Shown piece after piece: positions 7,222-16,430 of a stretch of DNA of 64,000 nucleotides. The stretch's first letter is position 1. Each line of letters opens with the position of its first letter. A program made the position numbers and the translations under genes. Below the pieces are notes generated by a model. That model searched no databases. It was given only the letters and a program-made list of their open reading frames with translations, and was not told the DNA's origin. This stretch comes from Rhizobium sp. BK399 (GTDB taxonomy: Bacteria; Pseudomonadota; Alphaproteobacteria; Rhizobiales; Rhizobiaceae): positions 124,001-188,000 of the forward strand of contig NZ_JACIAH010000003.1 in NCBI RefSeq assembly GCF_014194695.1. The letters run 5' to 3'.

Positions 7222-9429
7222 ATGCTCAAAGTGCTCTACCTCGTGCACGACCTGGCAGACCCTGCCGTCCGACGGCGGGTGCTGATGCTGCGCGAGGGCG
7301 GTGCCGAAGTGGTGCTGGCCGGTTTTCGCCGCGGGGAAAACCGCCTTGCCGAAGTGCACGGTGTAACCCCGATCGAACTCGGACGCACGGCCGACGCCCA
7401 GTTTGCGCAGCGAATGAGCGCGGTTACAAAGGCGATGGTCGGCCTGAAGGCGCTGCTGAAGAACGTCGAGAAACCCGATCTCATCATCGGCCGCAATCTC
7501 GAGGCACTCGCCGTCGCCCACAGGGCCAACGCACTGTTCGGCGGCAGCGTTCCTGTCGTCTATGAATGTCTGGACATCCACCGCCTGTTGCTGCGCGACG
7601 ATGTGGTCGGCAAGATGATCCGCCGCGCCGAAGGACACTTCGGCCAGGATGCAAAGCTGATCCTGACGAGTTCTCCCGCCTTCATTGACAACTATTTCCG
7701 TCCTCGCTCAGGCGTCCAAGCGGAAACGCTTCTGATCGAAAACAAGGTCATCGCTCTGGATGAAACCGCGATAGAGCCCGCCTTCGCCCGCCCGTTCAAG
7801 CAGCCCGGACAGCCTTGGAAGATCGGCTGGTTCGGTGCCCTTCGCTGCCGCAAGTCGCTCGGTCTCCTTGCCGAATTCTCACGCCAGATGGAAGGCAGGG
7901 TCGAGATCGTTTTGCGTGGCCGCCCTGCCTACTCCGAATTCGAGGATTTCGACGCTTTCGTGCGCGATGAACCCTATCTTCGCTTCGAAGGCGCCTATCG
8001 CAATCCCGAGGACTTGCGGGCGATCTACGACGACGTCCACTTTTCCTGGGCCATCGATTTCTTCGAAGAGGGCCTCAATTCAAGCTGGCTCCTGCCGAAC
8101 CGGCTGTACGAGGGCTGCCTGTATGGAGCGGTCCCGATCGCTCTGGAAGGAACCGAGACGGCACGCTTCCTTCAAGCGCGCGACATTGGCCTTAGACTCT
8201 CCGAAGCGAACTTTTCGCAGCTCGAGGAGCTGTTCGAAAACATGTCCGGCGAGCGTTACGGCGCATTGAGCGAGGCTGTTGCCGCCAAGGATCGCAAGAT
8301 ATGGCTTGCCGACCGCAGCGATTGTGCGGCCCTCGTTTCAAGCCTTTCCCGCCTTGTCCCGGCAACCGCAGAGAGGGGCGGTGCCGGTGCAATTATTCCA
8401 ACAAGAGTGACTCCAGAAGGGTGGACAACCATGAAGCCTGATGTCGGTGCCAGCGTCTCCAGTCTCATCATCATTCCCTGCCTGAACGAAGAGAGGCATA
8501 TCGAGGCTTTGCTCGCTAAGCTGAGCCTCGAAATCGATCACATGGATGCCCGGATCGTCGTCGCCGACGGCGGTAGCACGGATGCGACGCGCGACATCGT
8601 CGCCCGCATCAGCGCCGCTGATCCGAGGATTGTGCTGCTCCACAATCCCCGGCGGATCCAGAGTGCGGCGATCAATCTCGCGGTCCAGACCTTTGGCCGC
8701 GACTATGACTACCTGATCCGCATCGACGCACACGGCGATTACCCCGCCGACTATTGCCGCCGCCTCGTCCAGGAGGCCGAACTGACCCAGGCGGACTCTG
8801 TCGTGGTCGCCATGGAAACCGTCGGCTTCGGAGTCTTTCAGAAGGCGACGGCCTTCGCCCAGAACTCGAAGCTCGGGAACGGTGGCTCCAAGCATCGCGA
8901 AGGCGCCAAGGGCCATTGGACCAATCACGGCCATCACGCATTGATGCGCATCGCAGCCTTCGACACTGTCGGCGGCTACGATGAAACCTTCAGCCACAAC
9001 GAGGATGCAGAACTCGACTACCGCTTGAAACAGGCGGGCTTCGGCATCTGGATGACGGACAAGACGCGGATGACCTACTATCCGCGCTCGACCATCTCGA
9101 CGCTGTTCCGCCAATATCTGGGCTACGGTCGCGGCCGCGCCAAGAACATCCTGAAGCACGGCAGCATGCCCAATCTTCGGCAGATGCTTCCGCTTCTCGT
9201 CGTACCGGTGTTCATCGGTGCGTTTCTCGCCGTTCTGAACTGGGCCGCCGTCATCCCGTTTAGCCTCTGGGCCGTTGCCTGCGTTGGCTACGGCTTCTGG
9301 ATGGCCATCGGCCACAAGAATCCATACGGGCCCCTCGCCGCCGTTTCGGCAATGGTGATGCACTTTGCCTGGTCGGCCGGCTTCTGGATGGAGCTTCTGA
9401 GCTTCCGCGGCAGGAAGGTCTCTTCATGA
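7222..9429 (+). CDS. exoL/exoA: ExoL-ExoA in one continuous frame (two glycosyltransferases fused)
   Basis: 735 codons contain two complete proteins. Residues 1-403 (7222-8430) match ExoL, a glucosyltransferase starting MLKVLYLVHDLADPAVRRR. From 8431 the sequence matches ExoA (MKPDVGASVSSLIIIPCLNEE, then VVADGGST and RIDAHGDYP), which adds the second sugar. In S. meliloti these are separate genes. Here no stop lies between them and the junction is a low-complexity linker (AERGGAGAIIPTRVTPEGWTT). AGAAGGGTGG precedes the inner ATG at 8431, so ExoA may still be started separately. A TGA at 8408-8410 sits in another frame. The start 7222 follows AAAAGGAA. Confidence 0.85.
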   Translation: MLKVLYLVHDLADPAVRRRVLMLREGGAEVVLAGFRRGENRLAEVHGVTPIELGRTADAQFAQRMSAVTKAMVGLKALLKNVEKPDLIIGRNLEALAVAHRANALFGGSVPVVYECLDIHRLLLRDDVVGKMIRRAEGHFGQDAKLILTSSPAFIDNYFRPRSGVQAETLLIENKVIALDETAIEPAFARPFKQPGQPWKIGWFGALRCRKSLGLLAEFSRQMEGRVEIVLRGRPAYSEFEDFDAFVRDEPYLRFEGAYRNPEDLRAIYDDVHFSWAIDFFEEGLNSSWLLPNRLYEGCLYGAVPIALEGTETARFLQARDIGLRLSEANFSQLEELFENMSGERYGALSEAVAAKDRKIWLADRSDCAALVSSLSRLVPATAERGGAGAIIPTRVTPEGWTTMKPDVGASVSSLIIIPCLNEERHIEALLAKLSLEIDHMDARIVVADGGSTDATRDIVARISAADPRIVLLHNPRRIQSAAINLAVQTFGRDYDYLIRIDAHGDYPADYCRRLVQEAELTQADSVVVAMETVGFGVFQKATAFAQNSKLGNGGSKHREGAKGHWTNHGHHALMRIAAFDTVGGYDETFSHNEDAELDYRLKQAGFGIWMTDKTRMTYYPRSTISTLFRQYLGYGRGRAKNILKHGSMPNLRQMLPLLVVPVFIGAFLAVLNWAAVIPFSLWAVACVGYGFWMAIGHKNPYGPLAAVSAMVMHFAWSAGFWMELLSFRGRKVSS

Positions 9430-10352
9430 ACGATGTGAAGCCCATGCAGATCGATATCGGCGTCTGCACCTACCGCCGCGCTTCGCTCGACGAAGCGCTG
9501 CTTTCGCTTGCGATTCTTGCCGTTCCGGAAGGCGCGAAGCTGCGGATCATCGTTGCCGACAACGACAAGGTTCCGAGCGCCAAGGAACGGGTCGATGCGC
9601 TTCGTGCGACCATTCCGCACGAAATTGCCTATGTGCACTGCCCGGCATCGAACATCTCGATTGCCCGCAACGCATGCCTGGACAAAGCAACCGGCGACTT
9701 CCTGGCTTTCATCGATGATGATGAGGATGCCAGCGAAGAATGGCTGGTGGAATTACTTGCCGCTGCCAAGAAGACCAAGGCCGACGCCGTGCTTGGCCCC
9801 GTTCGCAGCGTCTACTCGTCCACGGCGCCGAACTGGATGCGCGAGGGTGACTTCCACTCGACCCTGCCCGTATGGGTCGGCGGTGAAATCCGCACCGGCT
9901 ATACCTGCAACGTCCTCCTTCGCCTCGACTCACCTCACGTGGCCGGCCGCCGCTTCAATCTGGCCCTCGGTCGCACCGGCGGTGAGGACACCGAATTCTT
10001 CAGCCATATGCATACCGATGGCGGCGGGATTGCCTTTGCACCCGAAGCCTATGTCTATGAACCGGTAACCGAAAGCCGGGCTGGCCTGTCCTGGCTCGCC
10101 AAACGCCGCTTTCGCTTCGGCCAGACGCATGGGCGGTTGCTCCAGGAAAAGAACACCGGCCTGCAGCGTCTAAAGCAGATCGGCCTTGCCGCTGCCAAGG
10201 CGGCCTTCTGCTACGGCGCGGCGCTTGCCTGCATCTTTTCTCCGATTCCACGCTATCGCTACGCCCTTCGCGGCCTCATGCATACCGGCGTGGTGAGTGG
10301 TTTGCTGGGTGTCAGGGAAATCCGTCAGTACGGAACGGCGGAGGCTGCATGA
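9426..10352 (+). CDS. exoM: ExoM, family 2 glycosyltransferase
   Basis: 308 residues. It begins IDIGVCTYRRASLDEAL and carries the GT-A metal-binding motif AFIDDDEDASEEW. In S. meliloti ExoM adds the third glucose of the succinoglycan unit (beta-1,4). Its ATG overlaps the exoA stop (ATGA), and its own stop overlaps the exoO start in the same way, so translation of A-M-O is probably coupled. A C-terminal hydrophobic stretch (about residues 258-285) could anchor it to the membrane. Confidence 0.88.
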   Translation: MNDVKPMQIDIGVCTYRRASLDEALLSLAILAVPEGAKLRIIVADNDKVPSAKERVDALRATIPHEIAYVHCPASNISIARNACLDKATGDFLAFIDDDEDASEEWLVELLAAAKKTKADAVLGPVRSVYSSTAPNWMREGDFHSTLPVWVGGEIRTGYTCNVLLRLDSPHVAGRRFNLALGRTGGEDTEFFSHMHTDGGGIAFAPEAYVYEPVTESRAGLSWLAKRRFRFGQTHGRLLQEKNTGLQRLKQIGLAAAKAAFCYGAALACIFSPIPRYRYALRGLMHTGVVSGLLGVREIRQYGTAEAA

Positions 10353-11356
10353 CGCAAACCCAGCCCGACGTCAGCTTCATCGTCGCCGCTTACAATGCGG
10401 AAGAAACGCTCGCCAAGGCGATCGACAGCGCCCTTGCACAACAGGGCGTGTCGGTGGAAGTGATCGTCGCCGATGACTGCTCGACGGATGAGACGAGAGC
10501 CATTGCCGAAAGCTATGCGAACAGGGGCGTGAAGCTTCTGGCGCTTGCGCGCAATGGCGGGCCAGCGGCAGCGCGCAACGCCGCGTTGTCGGCGGCGACC
10601 GGCCGATGGCTAGCTGTGCTCGACTCCGACGACACGGTCGAGCCGCGGCGACTGCAGCGCATAATCGAGCGCGCCGAGAATGCCGGTGCCCAGATTGCCG
10701 TCGACAATCTTCGCGTCATTCGCGCCGACGGGACGCCGCCGGAGACGATGTTTACCGAGCAATCGCTGGCCGAAACACCGGAACTGATACTTCCCGTATT
10801 TATACGGTCGAATGCCCTGTTTCAGACAACCCATAACTTTGGTTATCTCAAGCCGATCTTTCAGCGCGCTTTCATCGAACAGCATGAACTTCGCTTCAAC
10901 GAGGCCCTGAAGGTTGGCGAGGACTACCTGTTCCTCGCCTCGGCCATGGCGCTTGGGGGGCGCTGCGTGATCGAGCCGGTCCCCGGCTACGACTACCAGA
11001 TCCGCGAGGGATCGATTTCGCGCGTTCTTGCCCTTCATCACATCGATGCCATGATCGAGGGTGATAAGACCTTCCTTCGAGATCACACGCTGGATGCGGA
11101 GGCGGCGGCCGCACAGGAGTTTCGCGAACAAAGCCTCCGCCGAGGCCGCGCATTCCTCATCCTCGTACAGAACATCAAAGACCGGTCGATCTCCGGAGCG
11201 ATCAAAACGGCCTGGAGCAATCCGTCGGCGGTGGCGCATCTCAAGATGCCGATCGCCATTCGGATCAATCGCGCACTCGCGCCGCTTCGCCATCTGATAA
11301 GCCCACGGACCGACCTAACAGCCATCGATGGCGTGACCCGCTCCCGCAAAGGATAG
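10349..11356 (+). CDS. exoO: ExoO, family 2 glycosyltransferase
   Basis: 335 residues with SFIVAAYNAEETLAKAI, VIVADDCSTDET and VLDSDDTVEP, then GEDYLFLASAMAL. It is similar in layout to ExoU. In S. meliloti ExoO adds the sixth sugar (beta-1,6) that starts the side chain. It is coupled to exoM by ATGA and followed after only 4 nt by exoP. The gene exoN, which sits between exoO and exoP in S. meliloti, is therefore absent here. Confidence 0.85.
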   Translation: MTQTQPDVSFIVAAYNAEETLAKAIDSALAQQGVSVEVIVADDCSTDETRAIAESYANRGVKLLALARNGGPAAARNAALSAATGRWLAVLDSDDTVEPRRLQRIIERAENAGAQIAVDNLRVIRADGTPPETMFTEQSLAETPELILPVFIRSNALFQTTHNFGYLKPIFQRAFIEQHELRFNEALKVGEDYLFLASAMALGGRCVIEPVPGYDYQIREGSISRVLALHHIDAMIEGDKTFLRDHTLDAEAAAAQEFREQSLRRGRAFLILVQNIKDRSISGAIKTAWSNPSAVAHLKMPIAIRINRALAPLRHLISPRTDLTAIDGVTRSRKG

Positions 11357-11360
11357 AGCC

Positions 11361-13715
11361 ATGAACCAACGGAACCTGACCTTGCACAGCACCCTGCCCA
11401 AAGGGGCCGACGATTCCGATTCATTCATCGACATCGATCGCCTGATTGCCATTCTGATCCGCCGTGCCGGATCGATCGCGCTTTGCGTCGCCGCAACCGT
11501 GACGCTCGCCGTCATCTATCTGCTCTTTGCGACGGCGCAGTACACGTCGATGACCCAGATCCTGCTTGATGACAACATGGCGAAATACGCACAAGATGCG
11601 ACCCCGGTCGCAAGCTCGCAGCAGGTCGACATGGAGATCGCCAGCGCCGTCGAAATCCTGAAATCGAACCAGCTTGCGCTTCGCGTGGTTGATGCCGAGA
11701 AGCTCCAGGACAATGATACGCTCCTCGATCCTCCGAAGTCCCCCGCCGCGCTGATCAAGTCGGGGATAAAGCTGGTCGTGAGCGCATTGGCTCCGGGTGG
11801 CCCACCGGCCACCGAAGCCGATGAGCGCAATGCCCGCCGCCAGAAGGCGGCCGCATTGCTTCAGGACGCCGTGACCGTATCGCGCGTCAACCGCAGTTCC
11901 GTTCTGGCGGTATCCTTCCGTTCGACCGACAAGCTTCTTGCCGCGCGGATCACCAAAGCCTATGCGAACGCCTATCTGAACGATCAGTTGAACGCCAATT
12001 TCGACGCAACGGAGAGCGCCTCCGTCTGGCTGCAGCAGCGCCTTTCCGATCTTCGCGAGCGGTCGCAGCAGGCGGCCCTCGATGTCGCAAAGTTCAAGGC
12101 TGAGAACGGCCTGACGTCCGCCAACGGCGAACTGATGTCGGAGCAACAGCTTGCCGACTTGAACAAGCAGTTGATCGTCGCCCAGGCCGACAGCGCCAGT
12201 GCATCGGCCCGGTACAACCAGTTCAAGTCCATCATCGATCTTGGTCCTGAGAGCGCCGTCAACAACGCCGCGATCTCGTCGGGCCAAGCGGATAATACGG
12301 TGATCAAGGACCTGCGCACGCGCTACGCGGCCGTAAACAAGCGTGAGCAGGAGGTCACGACGAATTTCGGGGAAGATCATCCGCAGGCCGTCGCTTTGCG
12401 TGCCGAAAAACAGGATCTGACCCGGCAGATCTATCAGGAACTGCAGCAACTGACCGCCAGCTACCGCAACGAGTTCGAAGTCACCCGCTCGCGCGAGGCC
12501 TCGCTTCGCCAGAACATCGAACACCTGACCGGCAAGAATTCGGAAGCCGACAGGTCGATCGTCCAACTCAGCGATCTCGAGCAACGCGCAGCTGCGCTGA
12601 AGACCCTCTATGAATCCTACCTCGGCAAGTACGAGGAGGCTTCACAGCAGCAGTCCTTCCCCATTGCCAAGGCTCGTGTGATCTCCGAAGCTGGAGTACC
12701 GGTATCGCCGTCGAGCCCGAAGAAGACCATGACGCTCGGCCTCGCGATCGTTCTTGGCCTGATGGCCGGCGGCGCGCTGACCGCCTTCCAGGAGTTCCGG
12801 GAGCGCTTCTTCCGCGTCGAGGGCGATGTCAGGACTATGCTTGGCCTCAAGTTCCTCGGTTATCTGCCCCGCATCGGCAAACCGACGCGAGACGGCACGA
12901 TCTTCCGGCAGCGTACCAGCCCTTCCGTGGAGCCTGCCGAAGCCGCCGATTCCGACGCGACGTTCGAACGCATCATGCGCGTCGTCCTCGAAGCACCACG
13001 CTCGATCTTCGCCGAAACCCTGCGCAATGCGAAGCTTGCGAGCGACGTCATGTTCCAGGGCAAATCCGACCGCGTCATCGGCGTTGTCTCGGCAATGCCG
13101 GGAGAAGGCAAGTCGACGACGGCCGCCAATTTCGCGGCACTCCTCGCCTCCAGCGGCAAGCGCACGCTGCTCATCGACGCGGACCTTCGCAACCCGGGAC
13201 TGACCCGGATGCTGAAGAATCCTCCGCAACAGGGACTTGTCGAAGCCGTTCTTGGTGAGGTTCCGTGGGCAAGCGCCGTCAAGATCGATCCGAGAACGAA
13301 GCTGGCAATCCTGCCGGTTCTGCCGAACGATCATCTAATGCACACCAGCGAACTGCTTGCTTCGCAGGGCATGTTCAATCTCATGGAGAATGCCCGCAAG
13401 ATGTTCGACTACATCGTCGTCGACCTTGCGCCGCTTGGCCCGGTCATCGATGCCAAGGCATTTGCACCACAGGTGGACGGCTTCCTGTTTGTAACTGAGT
13501 GGGGCTCGACGCCGACATCAGTCGTGCGTGACCTCCTCAATGCAGAGCCGCAAATCAAGTCCAAGATTCTCGGTGTGATCCTCAACAAGACAGATATGAC
13601 CGAACTCGGCAAGTTCACCAATTTCGGCGGCACGGAACGCTACCGTCATAAATACGTGAGCTACTATACCGACGAAAAGTCAAAGAAGCGGGAGCCAGCG
13701 GAAGCTGGCGCCTGA
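11361..13715 (+). CDS. exoP: ExoP, polysaccharide co-polymerase with C-terminal tyrosine autokinase
   Basis: 784 residues, the usual ExoP length. An N-terminal Wzz domain starts with a membrane segment near residues 35-55, followed by a long periplasmic coiled-coil region. A proline-rich PVSPSSPKKTMTLG motif precedes the second membrane segment near residue 455. The cytoplasmic BY-kinase domain has Walker A SAMPGEGKST (about 576-586), Walker A' LLIDADLRNP and Walker B YIVVDLAPLG. A tyrosine-containing tail (RYRHKYVSYYTD) offers autophosphorylation sites. It sets chain length and takes part in polymer export. Its TGA touches the stop of the next gene on the other strand (TGATCA). Confidence 0.93.
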   Translation: MNQRNLTLHSTLPKGADDSDSFIDIDRLIAILIRRAGSIALCVAATVTLAVIYLLFATAQYTSMTQILLDDNMAKYAQDATPVASSQQVDMEIASAVEILKSNQLALRVVDAEKLQDNDTLLDPPKSPAALIKSGIKLVVSALAPGGPPATEADERNARRQKAAALLQDAVTVSRVNRSSVLAVSFRSTDKLLAARITKAYANAYLNDQLNANFDATESASVWLQQRLSDLRERSQQAALDVAKFKAENGLTSANGELMSEQQLADLNKQLIVAQADSASASARYNQFKSIIDLGPESAVNNAAISSGQADNTVIKDLRTRYAAVNKREQEVTTNFGEDHPQAVALRAEKQDLTRQIYQELQQLTASYRNEFEVTRSREASLRQNIEHLTGKNSEADRSIVQLSDLEQRAAALKTLYESYLGKYEEASQQQSFPIAKARVISEAGVPVSPSSPKKTMTLGLAIVLGLMAGGALTAFQEFRERFFRVEGDVRTMLGLKFLGYLPRIGKPTRDGTIFRQRTSPSVEPAEAADSDATFERIMRVVLEAPRSIFAETLRNAKLASDVMFQGKSDRVIGVVSAMPGEGKSTTAANFAALLASSGKRTLLIDADLRNPGLTRMLKNPPQQGLVEAVLGEVPWASAVKIDPRTKLAILPVLPNDHLMHTSELLASQGMFNLMENARKMFDYIVVDLAPLGPVIDAKAFAPQVDGFLFVTEWGSTPTSVVRDLLNAEPQIKSKILGVILNKTDMTELGKFTNFGGTERYRHKYVSYYTDEKSKKREPAEAGA

Positions 13716-14453
13716 TCAAGTCTGGAACAGATGCACACGCCCCTTCCACAGTCTGGCAACAGTCAGTTTGCCGCTGTGGTAGGCTGCGGTATCGAGGTTC
13801 AGTCTCTTCGGCAGCACCTCGGGCTCATCGTTCGGCGTATGGCCGTGGACGATCACCTTCGGCAGCGGCACGCGGCTCTCGAAGAAGCGATGACGGATGA
13901 AAACGAGGTCGTCGTCGCTTTGAGCGTCGATCGACAGCATGGGATCAATGCCCGCGTGCACGAAGAGCACATTCGGCGTATCGACGAGGATCGGCAAGGA
14001 TCGCAGAAAGTCCACGTGCGGCTTCGGTATAGATTGCCTGATGAACCCATCGAGCTTCGCCGCGGTCGGGAAAATCCGCGGCAGTTGATCCGGATCAAGC
14101 CCATAGGACCGCAGCAGCGCGTCAGAACCCATTCGCATCCAATCCGAGAACGAAATCAGGCCATCGAGGTAATCGAGCATCGTCGTCTCATGGTTGCCGG
14201 TCAGGCAGATGCGGTCGAAGCTCTCGGGCGGAGGCGCCATCAGGTGAGAGATGACCTGCGCCGATGACGGGCCCCGGTCGATGTAGTCGCCAAGCGTGAT
14301 GATCAGCTTGCGGCCTGGAATAGTCGCAGCATCATCGGTGATTGCCTGCTCTGCCTTCTGCAACAGGTCAAGCCTGCCATGAATATCGCCGATGGCGTAG
14401 ATCGGAATATCGCCGGGATCCAGTTTCAGCCGCTCACGGACCGTCGAAGGCAT
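13716..14453 (-). CDS. PPP-family metallophosphoesterase (serine/threonine-type protein phosphatase)
   Basis: 245 residues with the three signature blocks of the PPP family: AIGDIHGR near residue 21, GDYIDRGP near 56 and GNHE near 87. HAGID and HGHT supply further metal-site histidines. These residues form a two-metal centre that hydrolyses phosphoesters. The gene ends exactly where convergent exoP ends, with no spacer. A link to ExoP phosphorylation is tempting from position but is only inference, since bacterial PPP enzymes also act on dinucleotides and other substrates. Confidence 0.8.
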   Translation of the reverse strand: MPSTVRERLKLDPGDIPIYAIGDIHGRLDLLQKAEQAITDDAATIPGRKLIITLGDYIDRGPSSAQVISHLMAPPPESFDRICLTGNHETTMLDYLDGLISFSDWMRMGSDALLRSYGLDPDQLPRIFPTAAKLDGFIRQSIPKPHVDFLRSLPILVDTPNVLFVHAGIDPMLSIDAQSDDDLVFIRHRFFESRVPLPKVIVHGHTPNDEPEVLPKRLNLDTAAYHSGKLTVARLWKGRVHLFQT

Positions 14454-14613
14454 ATTGAACCTCTCATTGCGGGCGTCGAAGCGTCGTCACGCTTCGCATG
14501 TGTGCGATCAAGCGACAATAAAAATTCAATCGCTCGCGCATTCGTAGAAAAACGGCCCTTATCATTGCGCCCGTGATCCATCAATCCTACAGGCTCAACT
14601 GATCGGAGGAGCG

Positions 14614-15699
14614 ATGGGTACCGTATCGCGGTTTCATGACCGGACAAGACCACCCGCGCACCGTATCGAAAGCGAGGAAGAGGCGATAGCCACTGCACGG
14701 CGCCTCGCCGTAGATTTCGCACTCCAGGCAAGCGAGCGGGATATCAACCGGGTCTTCCCTCGCGCTGAGCTCGATGCGCTTTTTCAGTCCGGCCTGGCCG
14801 CTGTGACAATCCCACCGGAGCATGAGGGCCTTGACGTTGCCAACGCGCTTCTCGGCGAAATTGTCGCCATCATCGCTCAGGGCGATTCTTCGATCGGCGA
14901 ATGCCTGGAGCAACACTTCACCGCGCTGGAGGGGCTAAGGAATGAGCCCGACGACGAGCGCAAAACCCTCCTCTTCGCACGCGCCCTTGCCGGCGACCAT
15001 TTCGTGGGTGCGACCTTCGCTGAAACGAGCGCGGCGACTCCCGTAGGGCGCCACTATCCATTGAGCGGCCGGAGCTCTCGGGTCCCCGGCATCCTTTTTG
15101 CCGATTGGATTGCCGCCGACGCCGTCGATGCCCAAGGACAGTCGCTTCGCTTCTACCTGTCTTGCGAAACCCCGGGGCTGCAGATCATCGACGATTGGGA
15201 TGGTTTCGGGCAAAGAACGAACGGCGCCGGAACCGCAGTCGCCCATGATGTGACCGGCAACGGGGAAGCAGCGCGCCACACGACCGCTCCGGTCCTGGCG
15301 GCCCTGCTCCATGCGGGCACGGACCTCGGCATCGCCCGCGCCGCCCTTTCCAATCTTCGGGACGCGCCGCGTTCCGCCGCTGTTGGAAAGCTTGCGCTCT
15401 CCGTGCAGGCAGCGGCAGCGCTCGTGGAAAGCGCCGGCACCAAGTTGGATTTCGCCCAAGTAAGCCCGTCGACAGCAGCGACCGAGGCTGCCTTCTTCTC
15501 AGCGTCGGCCGCCAAGGTCATGGCGAGCAGGACGGCGCTGGACGTTGCGAACGCACTGTTCGAGTGGTCAGGTAACGATGCAACGAGCATCGGCCGGAAC
15601 CTCGACCGGCACTGGAGAAACGCTCGGATTCGCGCGAACGCCACGGCCACCGACGATCTCTACCGGACCGCGGCGGCATACTATTTCGGCGATAACTGA
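14614..15699 (+). CDS. SfnB-like flavin-dependent acyl-CoA dehydrogenase-family protein
   Basis: 361 residues of the acyl-CoA dehydrogenase/DszC fold: an alpha-helical N-domain, a central beta region (VGATFAETSA, LSGRSSRVPGILFADW) and a C-terminal helical bundle ending AAYYFGDN. The overall pattern fits the SfnB/sulfur-acquisition and flavin-dependent monooxygenase branch rather than classical dehydrogenases, because the catalytic glutamate region is not conserved. Such proteins help release sulfur from sulfones or sulfonates. Start ATG at 14614 after GGAGGAG. It faces an Rrf2 regulator 4 bp away. The sulfur role is inference. Confidence 0.65.
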   Translation: MGTVSRFHDRTRPPAHRIESEEEAIATARRLAVDFALQASERDINRVFPRAELDALFQSGLAAVTIPPEHEGLDVANALLGEIVAIIAQGDSSIGECLEQHFTALEGLRNEPDDERKTLLFARALAGDHFVGATFAETSAATPVGRHYPLSGRSSRVPGILFADWIAADAVDAQGQSLRFYLSCETPGLQIIDDWDGFGQRTNGAGTAVAHDVTGNGEAARHTTAPVLAALLHAGTDLGIARAALSNLRDAPRSAAVGKLALSVQAAAALVESAGTKLDFAQVSPSTAATEAAFFSASAAKVMASRTALDVANALFEWSGNDATSIGRNLDRHWRNARIRANATATDDLYRTAAAYYFGDN

Positions 15700-15703
15700 C
15701 GCC

Positions 15704-16168
15704 TTAGTTGGCGACCGAGATGCGGACTTCATCTTCGGCATCATCGAGCTTATTGCCCGAAGCGACGAATTGCTCGAGCGTCATGTTGTCCAAAATGTCA
15801 GCGATCGCATCCCGGACCTCGGTCATGGAACGCCGCACCTGACAGTTCTCGGGATCGGAACAGTCGTCACACGCCTCAAAGGCCGTGCGGCTGGCGCAGC
15901 GAATGGGCGCCAAAGGGCCGTCGAGGGTGCGGATAACGTGACCGATGCGGATCTCAGATGCCGGCCGCGATAGCGAGTAGCCGCCGCCAGGCCCCTTCTT
16001 CGATCGCAGAATGCCGACATTTCGCAATTCGAGCAGGATCGTATCCAGAAACTTCTTCGGAATGTTGTTGCGCGAGGCAACGTCGTTAATGAAGGCCGTT
16101 TCCCCCGGGGCAAGCCGTGCCAAGTCGACCAGCGCCTTCAACCCATACTTTCCCTTTTTCGTCAGCAT
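15704..16168 (-). CDS. Rrf2-family transcriptional regulator with four cysteines
   Basis: 154 residues. The N-terminal winged helix (MLTKKGKYGLKALVDLA) and the wing GPGGGYSLSRPA are typical of Rrf2. Cysteines at 91, 100, 103 and 109 form a C-x8-C-x2-C-x5-C cluster like the metal- or Fe-S-binding loop of IscR, NsrR and RirA. That suggests response to iron, nitric oxide or redox state, but the ligand cannot be told from sequence. It converges on the SfnB-like gene. The upstream 262 bp (16169-16430) hold its likely promoter. Confidence 0.8.
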   Translation of the reverse strand: MLTKKGKYGLKALVDLARLAPGETAFINDVASRNNIPKKFLDTILLELRNVGILRSKKGPGGGYSLSRPASEIRIGHVIRTLDGPLAPIRCASRTAFEACDDCSDPENCQVRRSMTEVRDAIADILDNMTLEQFVASGNKLDDAEDEVRISVAN

Positions 16169-16430
16169 TTTTTATTGCCTTGCGCCCCCCTACTCCATCC
16201 CCATTATTCAGCAAATAACGCCAAAAACGTGAACACACAACGAATAGCCATTATTTATATAGTTTATATCCGTGTTCGCCTTGCTGGGTCACAGCATAAG
16301 TGCCCAGTCGCAATTCTTGCGGCGTAACAACGTCCTCTGATCTCAATTGGTCATTGAAGCATTGACGAAGGCTGGGCACCGGCGGCCTCCAGAAGAGCCG
16401 GTGCGCCGACGTTTTGCGGCAACCTCACAT

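Noticed and set aside
8338..9363. 341-codon frame antisense to exoA
   Set aside because: Shadow of a clear glycosyltransferase gene.
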